Shown: positions 22,291 through 34,144 of the stretch, in pieces
Position numbering within the stretch: the stretch's first letter is position 1
Layout of the letters: every line of letters begins with the position of its first letter
Assembly (NCBI GenBank): GCA_963920705.1
Contig: OY987240.1
Location: 4,945,426-5,009,425, forward strand
Length of the DNA stretch: 64,000 nucleotides
Direction: 5' to 3'
From: Odiellus spinosus
Taxonomy: Eukaryota > Arthropoda > Arachnida > Opiliones > Phalangiidae
Program-made: the position numbers and the translations under genes
The notes under the pieces: model-generated
Databases searched by the model: none
The model's input: only the letters and a program-made list of their open reading frames with translations
Told to the model about the DNA's origin: nothing

Positions 22291-23223
22291 TTGAGCTCCA
22301 GCTTCTAATTTCTATAGCAATTATACCAATTCAAATATCCGAAATTCCGAAGCCAGCATGCAGTTCGTGGAAATAAACTTAACCATTTTCAAATTCCGTT
22401 TCTAAAAAGGTTTCCCACAACACCTCCCCAGTATATAATTATGATATAATTTAAAGATTTTACAACACTATCGAATTCCAACTACAAAGTTAATTACTAC
22501 ATTGCTTAAAAGTACATTCTTCGTCATCTACTTTCTTTGATATTGAATTTGGAGAACTTACGGATTTCACACTTCCCGATTCAGAGTATTGTTATTTCGC
22601 ATTAACATTCTAATTGATTTAGTAGTTTTATTGGCCATTATATTTCCTAGAACGCAAACGTTTTACGTCTGTACTCTGTCGACTTGGACAGTGACTAACT
22701 CTCCAAGAATAACAAGTTCCAAATATCCTTTGACCCACGAGCTTCGAATGTTATGTTTTAGTTTAGGTTTCCAAATGCATTGATTGAAGCTATGGGTTTT
22801 TTTATATTTTCTAGATTGGCTAATAGAGGGCCCCACTAGCCCTAGAATCGGGACCCAAAAGCTCGCTTCCAATGCCACCAACTCCATTTTGAAATTATAA
22901 ATACCAACGCCAACAAAACTCCAACTAAATCCAGCAATAACCCAATCCCACCCAACTCCAGAATTAAATATAATAAAATTCCCTCTCCCTCCCGACTCCC
23001 TTTCATTTCAGAGACCATATTCCTGAAGCCACCCAAAGCCAATTTTTTTATTAAACCCAACTCCAACTCCACCCAAAAGTGAGGGAGTCCCTTGGCTTTC
23101 TGAGGGAGTGGAGTTTTCCCAAAGTCCTCTAAAGCTCACTATTTCTTAGGCCGATAGCCTCGCGTGGATTACGTAGGTCCATCGAGGATAGCCTAGACGA
23201 GAACGCGAAAATGGCAAAAGCGG
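22291..23223. other. No recognised gene
   Basis: Contains degenerate CCAACTCCA/CCCAACTCC-type simple sequence between 22860 and 23080. No domain-coding frame. Confidence 0.45.
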
Positions 23224-23408
23224 CACACCACGTTATTTTTCCATAGACCGTTAATACGTTCTGCCATTTGTCTAGATGAATGAGATATTGGGAGCATGCG
23301 CGATAAAATACGACGTGATTGGCTACCCATCGGAACAGCGACAATTTCGAATATATAAATATGACACACCATGTTATTTTCCCATAGTCGATTAATACGC
23401 GCTGCCAT
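23224..23408. repeat. Pair of direct repeats, about 44 bp
   Basis: CACACCACGTTATTTTTCC..CGTTAATACGTTCTGCCAT (23224-23268) recurs as CACACCATGTTATTTTCCC..CGATTAATACGCGCTGCCAT (23364-23408). Confidence 0.6.
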
Positions 23409-23474
23409 AACACTTTAGGCACGGGTGCCTGGGAGCGATAAGAGTAGAATGCACGAGAAAACTAACTTTGATAT

Positions 23475-23640
23475 CGTCGAAGGAGCGAAGGGAAAGGCGG
23501 GCTAGGGAGACGCGCGCCAAGCGCCGCCGCAACCCAATATTCATGAAGTTCGTGACACTCCCGTCTTTGGCTTTTAAAAAGTGGACGCCGGGCTATAGAA
23601 CCTTCCAGAAAGAAATTTCGTATTAACGCGTCTCTCGCTC
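23475..23640. promoter_or_regulatory. GC-rich segment with one perfect heat-shock element
   Basis: GC-rich island (GAGACGCGCGCCAAGCGCCG) followed by GAAccTTCcaGAA at 23598-23610, a perfect three-unit HSE, within AT-rich surroundings. No coding frame follows before the satellite at 23.78 kb. Confidence 0.35.
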
Positions 23641-23781
23641 GAATTATACGGAGTTTCTACGGCCGCGGCTTAGCGCGAGCCGCGAAACGATGGATCTGTT
23701 ATTTTTTTTGCTGTCTTTAGTTTCCAGCTTAACGTAATTCCGCTCTGCCATATTTACTGCAAAGTTTGACTTACTAATTAA

Positions 23782-24645
23782 GACAAAGTGAATAAGACAA
23801 AGTGAGGATGAAACAGAATAAGACAAAGTGGGGGTGAACAGAATAAGGCAAATGGGGTTGAAACAGAATAAGGCAAATGGGGTTGAAACAGAATAAGGCA
23901 AAGTGAGGGTGAAACAGAATAAGGCAAAGTGAGGGTGAAACAGAATAAGACAAGGTGAGGGTGAAACAGAATAAGACAAGGTGAGGGTGAAACAGAATAA
24001 GACAAAGTGGGGGTGAACAGAATAAGGCAAATGGGGGTGAAACAGAATAAGACAAGGTGAGGGTGAAACAGAATAAGACAAGGTGAGGGTGAAACAGAAT
24101 AAGACAAGGTGAGGGTGAAACAGAATAAGACAAGGTGAGGGTGAAACAGAATAAGACAAGGTGAGGGTGAAACAGAATAAGACAAGGTGAGGGTGAAACA
24201 GAATAAGACAAGGTGAGGGTGAAACAGAATAAGACAAAGTGGGGGTGAACAGAATAAGGCAAATGGCGGTGAAACAGAATAAGACAAGGCGAGGGTGAAA
24301 CAGAATAAGACAAGGTGAGGGTGAAACAGAATAAGACAAGGTGAGGGTGAAACAGAATAAGACAAGGTGAGGGTGAAACAGAATAAGACAAGGTGAGGGT
24401 GAAACAGAATAAGACAAGGTGAGGGTGAAACAGAATAAGACAAGGTGAGGGTGAAACAGAATAAGACAAGGTGAGGGTGAAACAGAATAAGACAAGGTGA
24501 GGGTGAAACAGAATAAGACAAGGTGAGGGTGAAACAGAATAAGACAAGGTGAGGGTGAAACAGAATAAGAAAAAGTGAGGGTGAAACAGATTAAGGCAAA
24601 GTGAGGGTGAAAAAGACCAAGACTAACTGAGGATGAAGAAGACAG
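23782..24645. repeat. 26-bp satellite, about 33 copies
   Basis: Unit GAATAAGACAAGGTGAGG plus GTGAAACA, near-identical in the right two thirds and more variable (AAGGCAAATGGGG variants) at the left edge. Because 26 is not a multiple of 3 and the complement lacks stops, all three minus-strand frames stay open and give repeated SPSPCLILFHPHLVLFCF-like peptides. These are not genes. Confidence 0.95.
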
Positions 24646-25239
24646 ACTAAGGGTGATAACGTGAAAAAAATTTGTTTAATAATGAATAGTTGCTACTGAC
24701 TAGAGATGTAGCCAAATCCAGAAATCCATGGAAAAGTCGGTTTTAAAGCAACTCCGAATAAGTGAGAGGTTGTTATATTTAGTCTGAGAGTATTTTTAGT
24801 AGAAGAATAATCATAGTAATAGTTGCTGATAACGATTTTAAAGGGACATTCACACAACTTAAAATCTTGAAAAATTTTATAACCACGTGATGGGTAATTT
24901 TTAGTGGGAAAATTGATAGAGTAGACGACACGATCATTAGAATGTCACAATCTCTCTAACTGCGACGGACGGACGTCGTCGGCTACGGTTAGGCGAAACC
25001 GTTGCAATATGTTATAAGATAGTTCAGGTTTAGAAGCAGTGGGTGTTCAGAATCAGAATCGTTCGTTCAGAATTAGAAGCCACTACTGTCATCTTTAAAA
25101 CCGCATTTTCGTCAAAAGTACCCGTCATGGAATGATGAACTAGCGCAACGGGTCTGAAACTATTCAATCTTGATATTAGATAGTTAATTTCATGGCTAAA
25201 AATTGCATAGCAATCGAGATATTAGATTTCTTTAAATAA
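24646..25239. other. No recognised gene
   Basis: Unique-looking non-coding DNA. No supported feature. Confidence 0.4.
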
Positions 25240-25760
25240 AAAAGGTAAGTGTCGCGATGAAAAAGTTTGGTGCGTGAAAACTCACCTTTCTATGAATAAA
25301 TGATAAGGCCCTTATGGAAAAAAGTTAGTCTGATCGGAAGAGATCTTCAAGAGCGCTACAAAAGTCTTGGGGAAGTCTTTAAGACCTCCCCAAGACTTCT
25401 TGACATAATGGAAGACTTCCCCAAGACATCTTAAGACTACATACGACACCCGAAAGACTTCCCCAAGACCTATTAAGACTAACTTTTTTTGGTAAGGGGG
25501 TATGCCTGTCTAGTTATTTAAAATGTGCCGAAAATGCGATTTTAAATTTTTTTGCCCATTTTCCACCAATTTTAAAAATCGGAAAAATTCAGGGGACTAA
25601 TTGAACCTAAAATACACGAAGAAAAATCGCAAAATATTGTTTTTGGGGTTATCTTTTGAGCTGATAATTTACACAGAGCTACCATTTTTCATGCTGACTA
25701 AGGTTATATTTTTTCGTCCCGATTCGTTCAAAGGCAATTTTTACTAAACATTATTTGAGC
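25240..25760. mobile_element. Single arm of the CCGGATA fold-back family with a nested MITE
   Basis: GATGAAAAAGTTTGGTGCGTG..CACCTTTCTATGAATAAATGATAA matches the arm at 17845-17895. It is then interrupted by the MITE at 25309-25498 and resumes at TGCCTGTCTAGTTATTTAAA. It ends with CCCGATTCGTTCAAAGGCAA. The nesting order shows the MITE moved after this arm was in place. Confidence 0.75.
25309..25498. mobile_element. MITE, CCCTTACC family, copy 2 (nested)
   Basis: Ends CCCTTATGGAAAAAAGTTAGTC and GACTAACTTTTTTTGGTAAGGG. The interior AAGTCTTGGGGAAGTCTT blocks are as in copy 1 but inverted relative to it. Confidence 0.85.
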
Positions 25761-25769
25761 TGGAACCTT

Positions 25770-26050
25770 GTCATGTGGGATGTCCAGTCTTGGGCTTTTG
25801 AGGTCACTGATCCTATTTTCAAGAGTGGGAAGCCTGCCCGGGTTACCGGAAGCAGCTGAAAAGAAGATGGCTGGCTAAAATGGCGCGCAAATTTCAAAAA
25901 CCTTATCTGAGATCAAACCATTAGTTGTGTGTGATGTGCAGTCATGGATTTGTGAGGTCTTTTGATAACTGGAAGTCAGGCCCTGTACCGGAATTAACTG
26001 AAAACAAGATGGCTGCAATTTTATAAGTATCAAAATTTTATAGTTATAAT
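25770..26050. repeat. Dispersed repeat fragment, inverted relative to 39600-39910
   Basis: Shared blocks (as complements) include CATGTGGGATGTCCAGTC, AAAACCTTATCTGAGATC and CAGCTGAAAA.GAAGATGGC. Confidence 0.6.
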
Positions 26051-27720
26051 GGGTGGGTTTGCAGAATTAATCAAGATTTTTAAAGCAAAGGGCGTTAAAT
26101 TTAGGCCTAAGTTAACCGCCGCTTTTTTAAAGCATCAATAGATTTCTTACATCGAAAAATTTGAAAAAAAAATGCCTGACTAGGGTTAACAGTCTAGTCA
26201 TTTTATTTGAGAGCAACGGGCAGGGGTCTTGCGTGTTTTATTTATGCACAGGAGATTTATTTGTTTTGTTGGATGGAATACAAGGTTTTCATAAAATAAT
26301 GTAACCAGTCGCAAGGAAAATATCGATAAAATGTTCAGACGTAAGATTGAATCGATTTGGAAACAGTGATTCTAAAGCCCTTAGATTTCTCAGCTCATCT
26401 CGTTTTATTTTATATACATTGGTATGGAGCTCACCTCGAGCTCAAAAGTTTTCTACAATTTACTTGAACCTCACCTTGGGCTTGCCACTTCCAATTTTAA
26501 GTGCACAGTCTCACCTCATTCTCAGGCTGATTGTCTTATTTAATGATAGCTCAGCTCGGGTTCCAAAAAAATAATTATTTTTACTAAATTTCACCTAAGG
26601 CTTGGGCTCAAGGTATAACAGCGTATTAATTTACAAAATATAATTAAATTTAAATATGATAATATTATAATATTATAATATTATATATTATAATAAGCGT
26701 CATTGATACGAAAAAAAAAAAAAAAAAATCGTATTAAAATAACTAGTCAAATTCTAGCTACACTTGAAAGAGTGAGTGTCCCCCGGATGACGTACGTCAC
26801 TACGTAACTGTAGTTTTATTTGTCACGCCGTTCATTTACGAGCCTCTAAACTTACATCATAGATGATCCTCTATGTTTAGTTTATTGGACAATATTTCCA
26901 ATATGTAATTATTGTGTAATGGGGGTTAAGGTTAGAACACTTTCCTAGGTGCTATGGTAATGCATAAAAGCCTCATCGCTTTTTCAAATATATTACCGAA
27001 TACATCTACTACCCTAGCTGGTCTCGGGTTAGGATTCGTGGGAAGGGGCGAGGTTGAAACGAGATAAATCTTAATAGCGTGGTATATATATTTGTAATGG
27101 AATGAGCCAGGGCTCGCGTGTGAGCCCAGGCTCCTTCACGTTGTAACCGTTTCCGTGGAATTCCTAAATCAACCTGAGCTTATCTAACAATTTACACTTT
27201 CACCATTAACACAAAGAAAAATAAAGATTAATTAACTTAACTATAATCTAACCAGATAATTCAAGATCTTTTGTCCAGTATTAAGATTTAAAAATCACCC
27301 GGGAGATAACTAACGACAATGATATAGAATTATAATTAAGAATATTTAATTTCATACCAAATTATCCATAGTTTAGTTGTAAGTGAAATGACACAGTATA
27401 ATAGGTTAGGCGCGAGGCAATAATATAAGTTTAAACGAGTTGAAGAAATGACCGTTCTCCCCTAACATAGCGTACAACTGGCGCTCTGGAAGTTACCAAA
27501 ACCCTCCCTTGCTATCTCCTCCTTCAGACGTCATGGTCGCGCAGGTATCACGTTTAGTTCTCTCCCCTAGCCACCTTTGCGCCCTCCTTTTTAAGGGCCG
27601 TTAAAAAAGCAGTACGGCTTTCGCCGCTGGGAGAGGGGGAAGGTGAGGAGTATAAAAAAACAATGTTCGTTTAATCCGGGAAGTTTTTTGATGCAGACGA
27701 CGTGATTTGTGGATAGGAAA
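26051..27720. other. No recognised gene
   Basis: 26420-26600 contains several degenerate GAGCTC-type motifs like those at 33125-33320. 26660-26730 is an ATATTATAAT-rich run followed by an A-run. No domain-coding frame. Ends with the gypsy target duplication GGAAA (27716-27720). Confidence 0.45.
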
Positions 27721-27922
27721 TGTTGTAAGTATTAGTTAGACTGATTAATAGTTTAAAAATAAAAGTCTTTATTAGCAACGTCTAGTTTCGCCTTCTTTAC
27801 ATTGTCCCGCTCTCTCTAATAATGATCTCGATTCCCCATACCGCCTCTCTCCCTCTACCTATGACGTCAGTCCTACCCCGACTATCCCTGACGTCATTAT
27901 AACCTATGACGTCATTACTACA
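27721..27922 (-). repeat. 3' LTR of the Ty3/gypsy element
   Basis: 202 bp, bounded TGTTGTAAG and TTACTACA on the plus strand and near-identical to 32819-33018. The host flank GGAAA (27716-27720) is repeated after the other LTR. Internally adjacent, read on the minus strand, is a polypurine tract AAAAGGAAAAGA. Three TGACGTCA palindromes lie at 27862, 27889 and 27907. Confidence 0.95.
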
Positions 27923-28052
27923 TCTTTTCCTTTTACATTTTTTTTTTTTTTTTTTTTTTTTTCCATATTAATTTATGCATCGTTAAAGAATTTCCCATAA
28001 TGTGCATATCAGTTTGTACCCATTTGATCTGTCCGTCACTATGTCTCATTTA

Positions 28053-29665
28053 TTATATTTCCGGAGAATAACAGTTTGGCGGATGACGTTGTCTTGTTGG
28101 ACGCTGATTTGTGTCCCCTTCATAATTTGTTCTCGATTGATTGCTGATTTCAAGTTGAGGTATTGGTGTATACTGAGAGTTTCCTGTTACCCGACTATTT
28201 ATTTCCATTGGTCTAAGCACAGGATGCGTTGTTTTGGATCTCTCTTGAACTCGGTCATGAATTTGAAAGGCTTTACGTTGAGAATCTTCCTTATCTTGTG
28301 CGGGCATAATTTGGCTTTCAGCTGTCTGGTGCATCTCAGTTGATCTAGCAACTGAATCAGGTGATACATTTTGTTGTCGATTTATTAGGTGATTGCCTGA
28401 AAGCCGTGCCTGGTTATATATTGATGTTTGTTGAGATACGGGTGTATTCTGCAATGTCATTTTATTTTGTGATCCATTTGCCTGGCCAATCTTAACCATT
28501 GCTGCATAGCTAGGAGCTATTTCGGTTGGTTGTTGGAACATTGGTTTAGTTAATTTATTCATTGGTTGTCTTGTGACTATTACACTTGGATCCGGTCGAA
28601 GATGCATTCTAGTTCTTCTGAAGTTTTGGCCTTTTGTTGTCCTTATATGATATGAATTTGGTTCTTGGGCTTTTGCTGTAACAACCGCTGACATCCATGT
28701 TCGGTGTGCTGCTTGATATCTAACCCTTTGGCCCATTTTCAAGGGTGACAGTGTGTTTCTATGTTCATGCTTTTTAAGCATATTATCTTGGTTTTGTTTT
28801 AACATCTTATCAATTTTTTCGGTTGGGAATTTTGGCCTCAGTATATCGGCATTTGTCGTTAATGGTGTTCTTATTAGTCTTCCCATAAGCATTTTGGCTG
28901 GCGTTAGCCCGGTTGATTTTGGAGTCGCGCGATACTCCATTAAAACGTAGTGTAAGTCCTTGCCTTCTTGTTGTGCTTTGATTAGAGAATTCTTTAAGGT
29001 TTGAATAGCCCTTTCTGACATTCCATTAGACTGCGGATAGTGGGGACTCGAAGTTACATGATTAACATGCCACTGCTCCAAAAAGTTTTTAAATTGTAAA
29101 GAATTAAAAGGTGGTCCATTATCGGACACTAATCGTTGCGGTGCACCATGTCTTGCAAATTGTGGACTCATAAATGCTATTACTGATTGGGCATTAGTTA
29201 CTTGTAATTCTTTTGCTTCAATGTACTTCGAGTAATAGTCTACCATTAGAATAATATGTTTCGAGCCAAGTTGAAACAAATCAGTCCCAACTGTTTCCCA
29301 TGGATGTTGCGGTATTGGATGTGGTGTTATTGATTGTCTTCGGTTTGCTGGGTCCCTGCTTCGGCATATTGTGCAGTTTTGAATATATTGTGTTAGATCT
29401 GCTATCATATTAGGCCAGAATACATGTTGTTTGGCGCGCGCGATAGAGCTATTTATACCATGATGGGCACCATGAATCTGTTGCAAGAGTCCTGCTCGTA
29501 ACGCCTTAGGAATAACCAGTGTCGTTCCTCTGTATACGAGTCCTTCGTGATTATATAGTTCAGTTTGGTGTTGCCAGAATGGTTGAGCTTCAGGAATGAC
29601 TTGTTTTCTGTATTGGGGCCATCCTTCATCGATGTACTCTTGAATCTGAAGTAATGTAGGATCAT
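28053..29665 (-). pseudogene. Ty3/gypsy integrase region
   Basis: The main frame is 28053-29486, with the preceding part (29453-29665) in another frame, so a frameshift lies near 29470. The protein shows the H-H-C-C zinc-binding start (IHGAHHG, then NCTICRS), and the integrase catalytic triad: D in VGTDLFQ, D in VSDNGPPF and E in NGMSERAIQT. It continues with a C-terminal DNA-binding part (LKMGQRVRYQ..WMSAVV) and a long polar tail. It joins viral-type cDNA to the host chromosome in the intact family. No chromodomain is evident. It is the last pol domain, ending about 130 bp before the 3' LTR. Confidence 0.9.
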
Positions 29666-29734
29666 GTTCTGTGGCTGCTCTGTACTTCTCTTGACTATTT
29701 GGTGCTAATGTTGTTATGGCATATACTTGTTCTT

Positions 29735-31527
29735 CTAGGATCTCAAAGTATTATATTTTGCTTGACTAGTTAGTGTTAGTTTAGTTAGAGCATATACTGC
29801 TGTATGCATTCCTCCTAGAATATTGGTATTAATTGCCTGATGTTCGAGTGGCTCGCGAGATAATGCATCCGCTACATGAAGTGGACTTCCAGGTACATAG
29901 ACGAGTTTTGGATTGTACCGAAAGAGTCTTAAAAGAAATCGCTGTAATCTTGGTGATAATAGGTGCATTGGTTTCTTTACAATTGATATTAGCGGACGAT
30001 GATCTTTTTGAATTGTAACTTGATTTCCAGCAATATAATACTCGAAATGTTCGCAGGCATAAACTATAGCTAACATTTCTTTCTCTATTTGAGCATATCT
30101 ACTCTGAGTTTCTGTGAATGTAGTGGATGTGTATCCAATTGGTTGGTTATTTTGAAGAAATACAGAGCCCACTCCATGCTGACTAGCATCTGTTGATATC
30201 ACATTAGGAAGTTTTGGGTCATAGAAGCGCAGTACTGGTGCAGTGGATATACGAGTTTTTAGTGCGTCATAATGCCTTTGATATGTAGGATTCCATTCGT
30301 AAATAGTATCATTTTTTAATAGTTCTCGTAATGGAGATGTATCTTGAGCGTGATTTGGTATAAAACGGCATACATAGTTGACCATTTCTAAGAATCTTTG
30401 GAGAGTTTTCTTGTCCTGTGGTGGTGGTAAGGAACAAATTGCTTCTACTTTCTTAGGGTCAACCTGTACTCTGTCTTTTGTAATTATGTGTCCGAGATAC
30501 GTAATTTTTGGAACTGCCAATTGCATTTTGCGAGTGCTGAAACATAGTCCACGTTGTTTGGCGCGTTCCAATACTTTTTGTAATATAAGCAGATGGGATT
30601 TCATATCCGGTGTCGCTATTAAGAAGTCATCAGTAGATATGTGGACATTGGCGAATTCATGAGCGGGATACATTTCTCTCATTTTGTGTTGAAAAACTTC
30701 AGTTGCTGTGACAATTCCATATGGTAGTCGTTTAAAACGGAAGCGCCCTTGTGGGGTTGCAAATGTGCACAGTCTTGAGCTTGATTCTGTTAAGGGTATT
30801 TGCCAGAAGGCACTTTGAGCATCAAGTACAGTGAATACCTGACAACCTTGTAAGCCAGCAAAGATTTGTTGCGTCGTTGGTAGAGGATATGGTTGTCGTT
30901 TAATCGCACTGTTAAGTTTACGTGGATCAAGACAAATACGAACTTCTTTTAAACTTCCTCACCAGGGTAGTTAGGTAATCTTTTAGGTTTTGGAACCACA
31001 ACCATAGCATGCACCCAATCGCTTGGTTCGTTAACAGGTGTTATTACGTCAAGTCTCAGCATTCGTTCTAATTCTTCGTCTGTAGCCTGACGGAATGCAT
31101 GAGGTATTTTATGGCATGCTGAGATTGATGGAACTGAATTTTGCTTAAGTTTAATGTCGTATTGGCCCGGAAGTTTTCCCACAGTATCAAATACTGTATG
31201 ATACTGTTGGATTAGTGCCTCTGCTTCATCCGGGAGTACTGTTTTAGTCGTTACATCAATCTTGGCTGATTTTTGTTGTGGTGCAGGTGGTGTGCCCAAT
31301 GGTATCTGTGTATGATGGATTAAACCAAGTTGCTGTGAGGCTCTTGCTCCCAGAATTGGTGTTCGGTCTTCTGTTGTTACATAGAATGGACAGTCTGTTA
31401 GGCATGCCATGCCCGATGTGCTTGGTAAGTTCACAACGCCATCTATTGGTATAGCATGTCCAGAATATGAGGATACCGTATATGATGGTCGCTCAAACGT
31501 AGGTTGATGAGGAAGAGAATTATACAT
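29735..31527 (-). pseudogene. Ty3/gypsy reverse transcriptase and RNase H
   Basis: Two frames form this region. 30949-31527 carries the end of the protease segment (GHAIPIDG, ILGAR) and the start of RT (SACHKIPHAFR, WVHAMVVVPKP). After a frameshift near 30955, the frame from about 30950 down to 29735 continues with ICLDPRKLN, the VFTVLDAQSAFWQIP block, LPYGI and the catalytic TDD in VHISTDDFLIAT. It then reads through thumb and RNase H (ISTDASQHGVGSVFLQ, EKEMLAIVYACEHFEYYI, DHRPL, VADALSREP). The residue before DD is T rather than the usual aromatic-x arrangement. Frameshifts at about 30955 and 29740 make it non-functional. Confidence 0.9.
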
Positions 31528-32760
31528 TTATCTCGTTATAATGTTCACTTGAGAACCTGTATCTATTTTAAATTTATATTTAATATTGTAAATGTACAGA
31601 TTATTGTATAATTCGTCACAGATGGTATCGGTTGATAAATTCTCCATTGGACAGGAATAAGCTGTATGACACAAAAGGTTTGCTTTTGGTTTCAGTTGAG
31701 GATTATACTTTATTGGTTGTAAGCTGATACCATAAGATGCTATGCTCTCACTTGGAGGTTCAAACTCGTCATAGTCCAGATATGTATCTTCATAATATTG
31801 CGAGGCCATGTCATCTTGATTCTGTAATTGTAATTCGTGGTTGGCTCTGCAGACTGCAGCCCAGTGTCCTCTTGTATGGCATTTTGCGCATTTAGTGTCT
31901 CTTGCTGGACATATGCGGTAAGTATGTTGTGTGCCACATTTATTACATATTTGCTGGCTTGAACGTGGTCGTTGGTTTTCTCTTTGACGACTCTGTTGCG
32001 TAGAGGACTGTCGGTCATAATTATTACCGTTGTATTTTTCTGTTGAAATTGATCGGTCTGAAGTGCCACGAGTTTGATTTGGTCTGACTGGCAAGTAGCG
32101 GTTTTGCTGCTGTAAATTTCCATATTGAGTTTGTCGTGGACGTAATGCTGAGTAAGGTTTCTGCCGATTTAATTCATCAATTGTGGCAGTTTCATTAGTT
32201 GGTTGAGTTTTTGTATAAGATGAAGCCATAACTTGGGCCTGCCGCCTGAGTATTTGAAATCTCATAGGCCTTGCACATATTTATCGCTGTTTCCAGGTTC
32301 AAGTCGTTACCCTAGAAGTTGGATGCGAAGAGTGTCGTCATGTACACCAGCTACAATCATTGTTTGTAGGAGCGGGGCTTGAAACTTTTCTAATTCGCAT
32401 GCTTGCTTGTGCTGTAATCTTTAAATCTGTGTAAAAGTCATCAAATGATTGAGTTGGGTTTTGCCTAGAAGTAATGAATGCATATTGATGAAACACATCT
32501 GTTTTATATGGAGCATAGAAGGAATCAAAGGCTCCGAAAATTATTTGTAATGTTCTATTTTCACCAGTTTGTGGTATTTCTAGAGTTTGATATATTCTTC
32601 TTCCTGCTGGTCCAATTATGTGAAGTAACTTAGCTACCTGTGTTGCTATACTTTCTTTAGTTAATTTGGCCGCCACGGCGAAATATTCAAATTCTTCTTT
32701 ATATTGTTTCCATGCCGATGCTGGATCTGTTCCAGGTTCGAAGGCTTTAGGGCTAATCAT
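31528..32760 (-). pseudogene. Ty3/gypsy gag and protease start
   Basis: Gag starts at ATG 32760 (capsid-like, WKQYKEEFEYFAVAAKL) and breaks by frameshift near 32330. The second frame (32265 to 31528) holds two CCHC knuckles (CNKCGTQHTYRIC, CAKCHTRGHWAAVC) and the protease active-site start FKIDTGSQVNI. It is stopped by an in-frame TAA at 31528-31530 that separates it from the downstream pol frame. Together with the pol breaks this copy has at least five lesions, although its LTRs differ at only a few positions. Confidence 0.9.
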
Positions 32761-32818
32761 CGTTGTTACTATTTGAAAAGTTTATCGTTCGTACGTGGGT
32801 TCACTGACTCTATCACCA

Positions 32819-33018
32819 TGTTGTAAGTATTAGTTAGACTGATTAATAGTTTAAAAATAAGTCTTTATTAGCAACGTCTAGTTTCGCCTTCTTTACATTG
32901 TCCCGCTCTCTCTAATAATGATCTCGATTCCCCATACCGCCTCTCTCCCTCTACCTATGACGTCAGTCCTATCCAGACTATTCCTGACGTCATTATAACC
33001 TATGACGTCATTACTACA
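32819..33018 (-). repeat. 5' LTR of the Ty3/gypsy element
   Basis: 200 bp, matching 27721-27922 except for a 2-bp indel and a few substitutions. The target duplication GGAAA is at 33019-33023. Read on the minus strand, the internal sequence right after the LTR is TGGTGATAGAGTCAG, a primer-binding site beginning with TGG (pairs with a tRNA CCA end). TGACGTCA occurs at 32958, 32985 and 33003, in what would be U3. Confidence 0.95.
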
Positions 33019-33023
33019 GGAAA

Positions 33024-33685
33024 TAAGGGGACTGGACTGGCGTTCGGGTTGAGGTAAGCCTTTACCGTTACAACATAATTTGGAAAATGTCGGGCTCTTC
33101 TCAGTCTCAAGTAATTAATATATATAAGCTGGAGCTCGAATTCGGGCTCACAAATTTATTCGACTCACCTCTAGCTCATTTTGTCATAAAAAAATTTGAG
33201 CTCGGGCTGAAGCTCAGATTTTTTCAAAATTTTGTTGTGCTCAGCTCAATCTCGCAGTTTTAGCCTTCTTTGGTCTTACCGAGCTCAAATCGAGCTCGGT
33301 ATGTCCAAAGAAGGTTAAAACAGGTATGCTAACACAGGTATGCTAACAAATATTCTTCGTGCAGAAAGGTAAAGTTCTTAGTAACCCGTACTTTAAAGTG
33401 ACTCGCTTTAGCCAAGTCAATTAATGGCAAAACCAAGGAGTTGTATATGGTACGCATGAGACGAGGAGAGTGGTGGCAGAAGTTTCTTCACTTCAGTCCA
33501 GAGATGCTGTAATATCTTTTGGACTGTTTGAAGGTGTTTGCTAGGAGTGTATGTAAAAGAGCAACTCAAAATAGCGGTTGTCAGTTCTGCGGTAACCAAA
33601 ACCGCATTTTGGCATAAGTTCAATTCCCGATTGGGCTTTTCCTAATATGGCGGATTATCAGTTAAGCAGTTTTTTACTTCAGCCG
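33024..33685. other. GAGCTC/GGGCTC-rich segment, no gene
   Basis: 33125-33320 carries repeated AGCTCGGGCTGAAGCTCA-like motifs, degenerate and in both orientations. 33420-33650 shows nothing recognisable. Confidence 0.5.
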
Positions 33686-33890
33686 TTTCGGGTTGGGTCA
33701 GGCACAAAATCAAAAAAATATTCCGGGTCGGGTCAGGCTCATTTTCAATCGGGCCCGGGTCGGGTCGGGTTTTTTCCTCGCCTTAAAATATTCGAGTCTG
33801 GTTTTTTGTTCGCCTTAAAATATTCGGGTCGGGGTTTTTTTCTTTGCCTTAAAATATTTGGGTTGGGTCGAGTCAGCTTTATTTTTCACG
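33686..33890 (+). repeat. GGGTCGGGTTT-type repeat, first block
   Basis: Repeats of TCGGGTCGGGTTTTTTT and CCTTAAAATATTCGGGTC. Strong G/T strand bias. The ORF over it is repeat-driven. Confidence 0.75.
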
Positions 33891-34144
33891 GGCGGGCTCT
33901 CATACTTTCGTGAGAGGGAGAATTGAAGCGATTTCTTTAGGCGAGAGTCGCAACTCGCGAGACATATTTATGTAATCTCTAAATACCATTTAGCTAATAG
34001 CATAATATCTACAATTCTGCATATACCTCTAGCCCTAGCTCTTGGGCGCACGTCGCAGGAAAAAGTCTTACTTCGTGGGAATTACGGCTTGTAAACCATC
34101 CCATCCCCTACCCCACCCTCCCACAGTGTGATATCTGCCGTGAC

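Noticed and set aside
23644..24547. Three overlapping long minus-strand ORFs (247-283 codons)
   Set aside because: They are the three frames of a 26-bp satellite without stops. The peptide is purely periodic.
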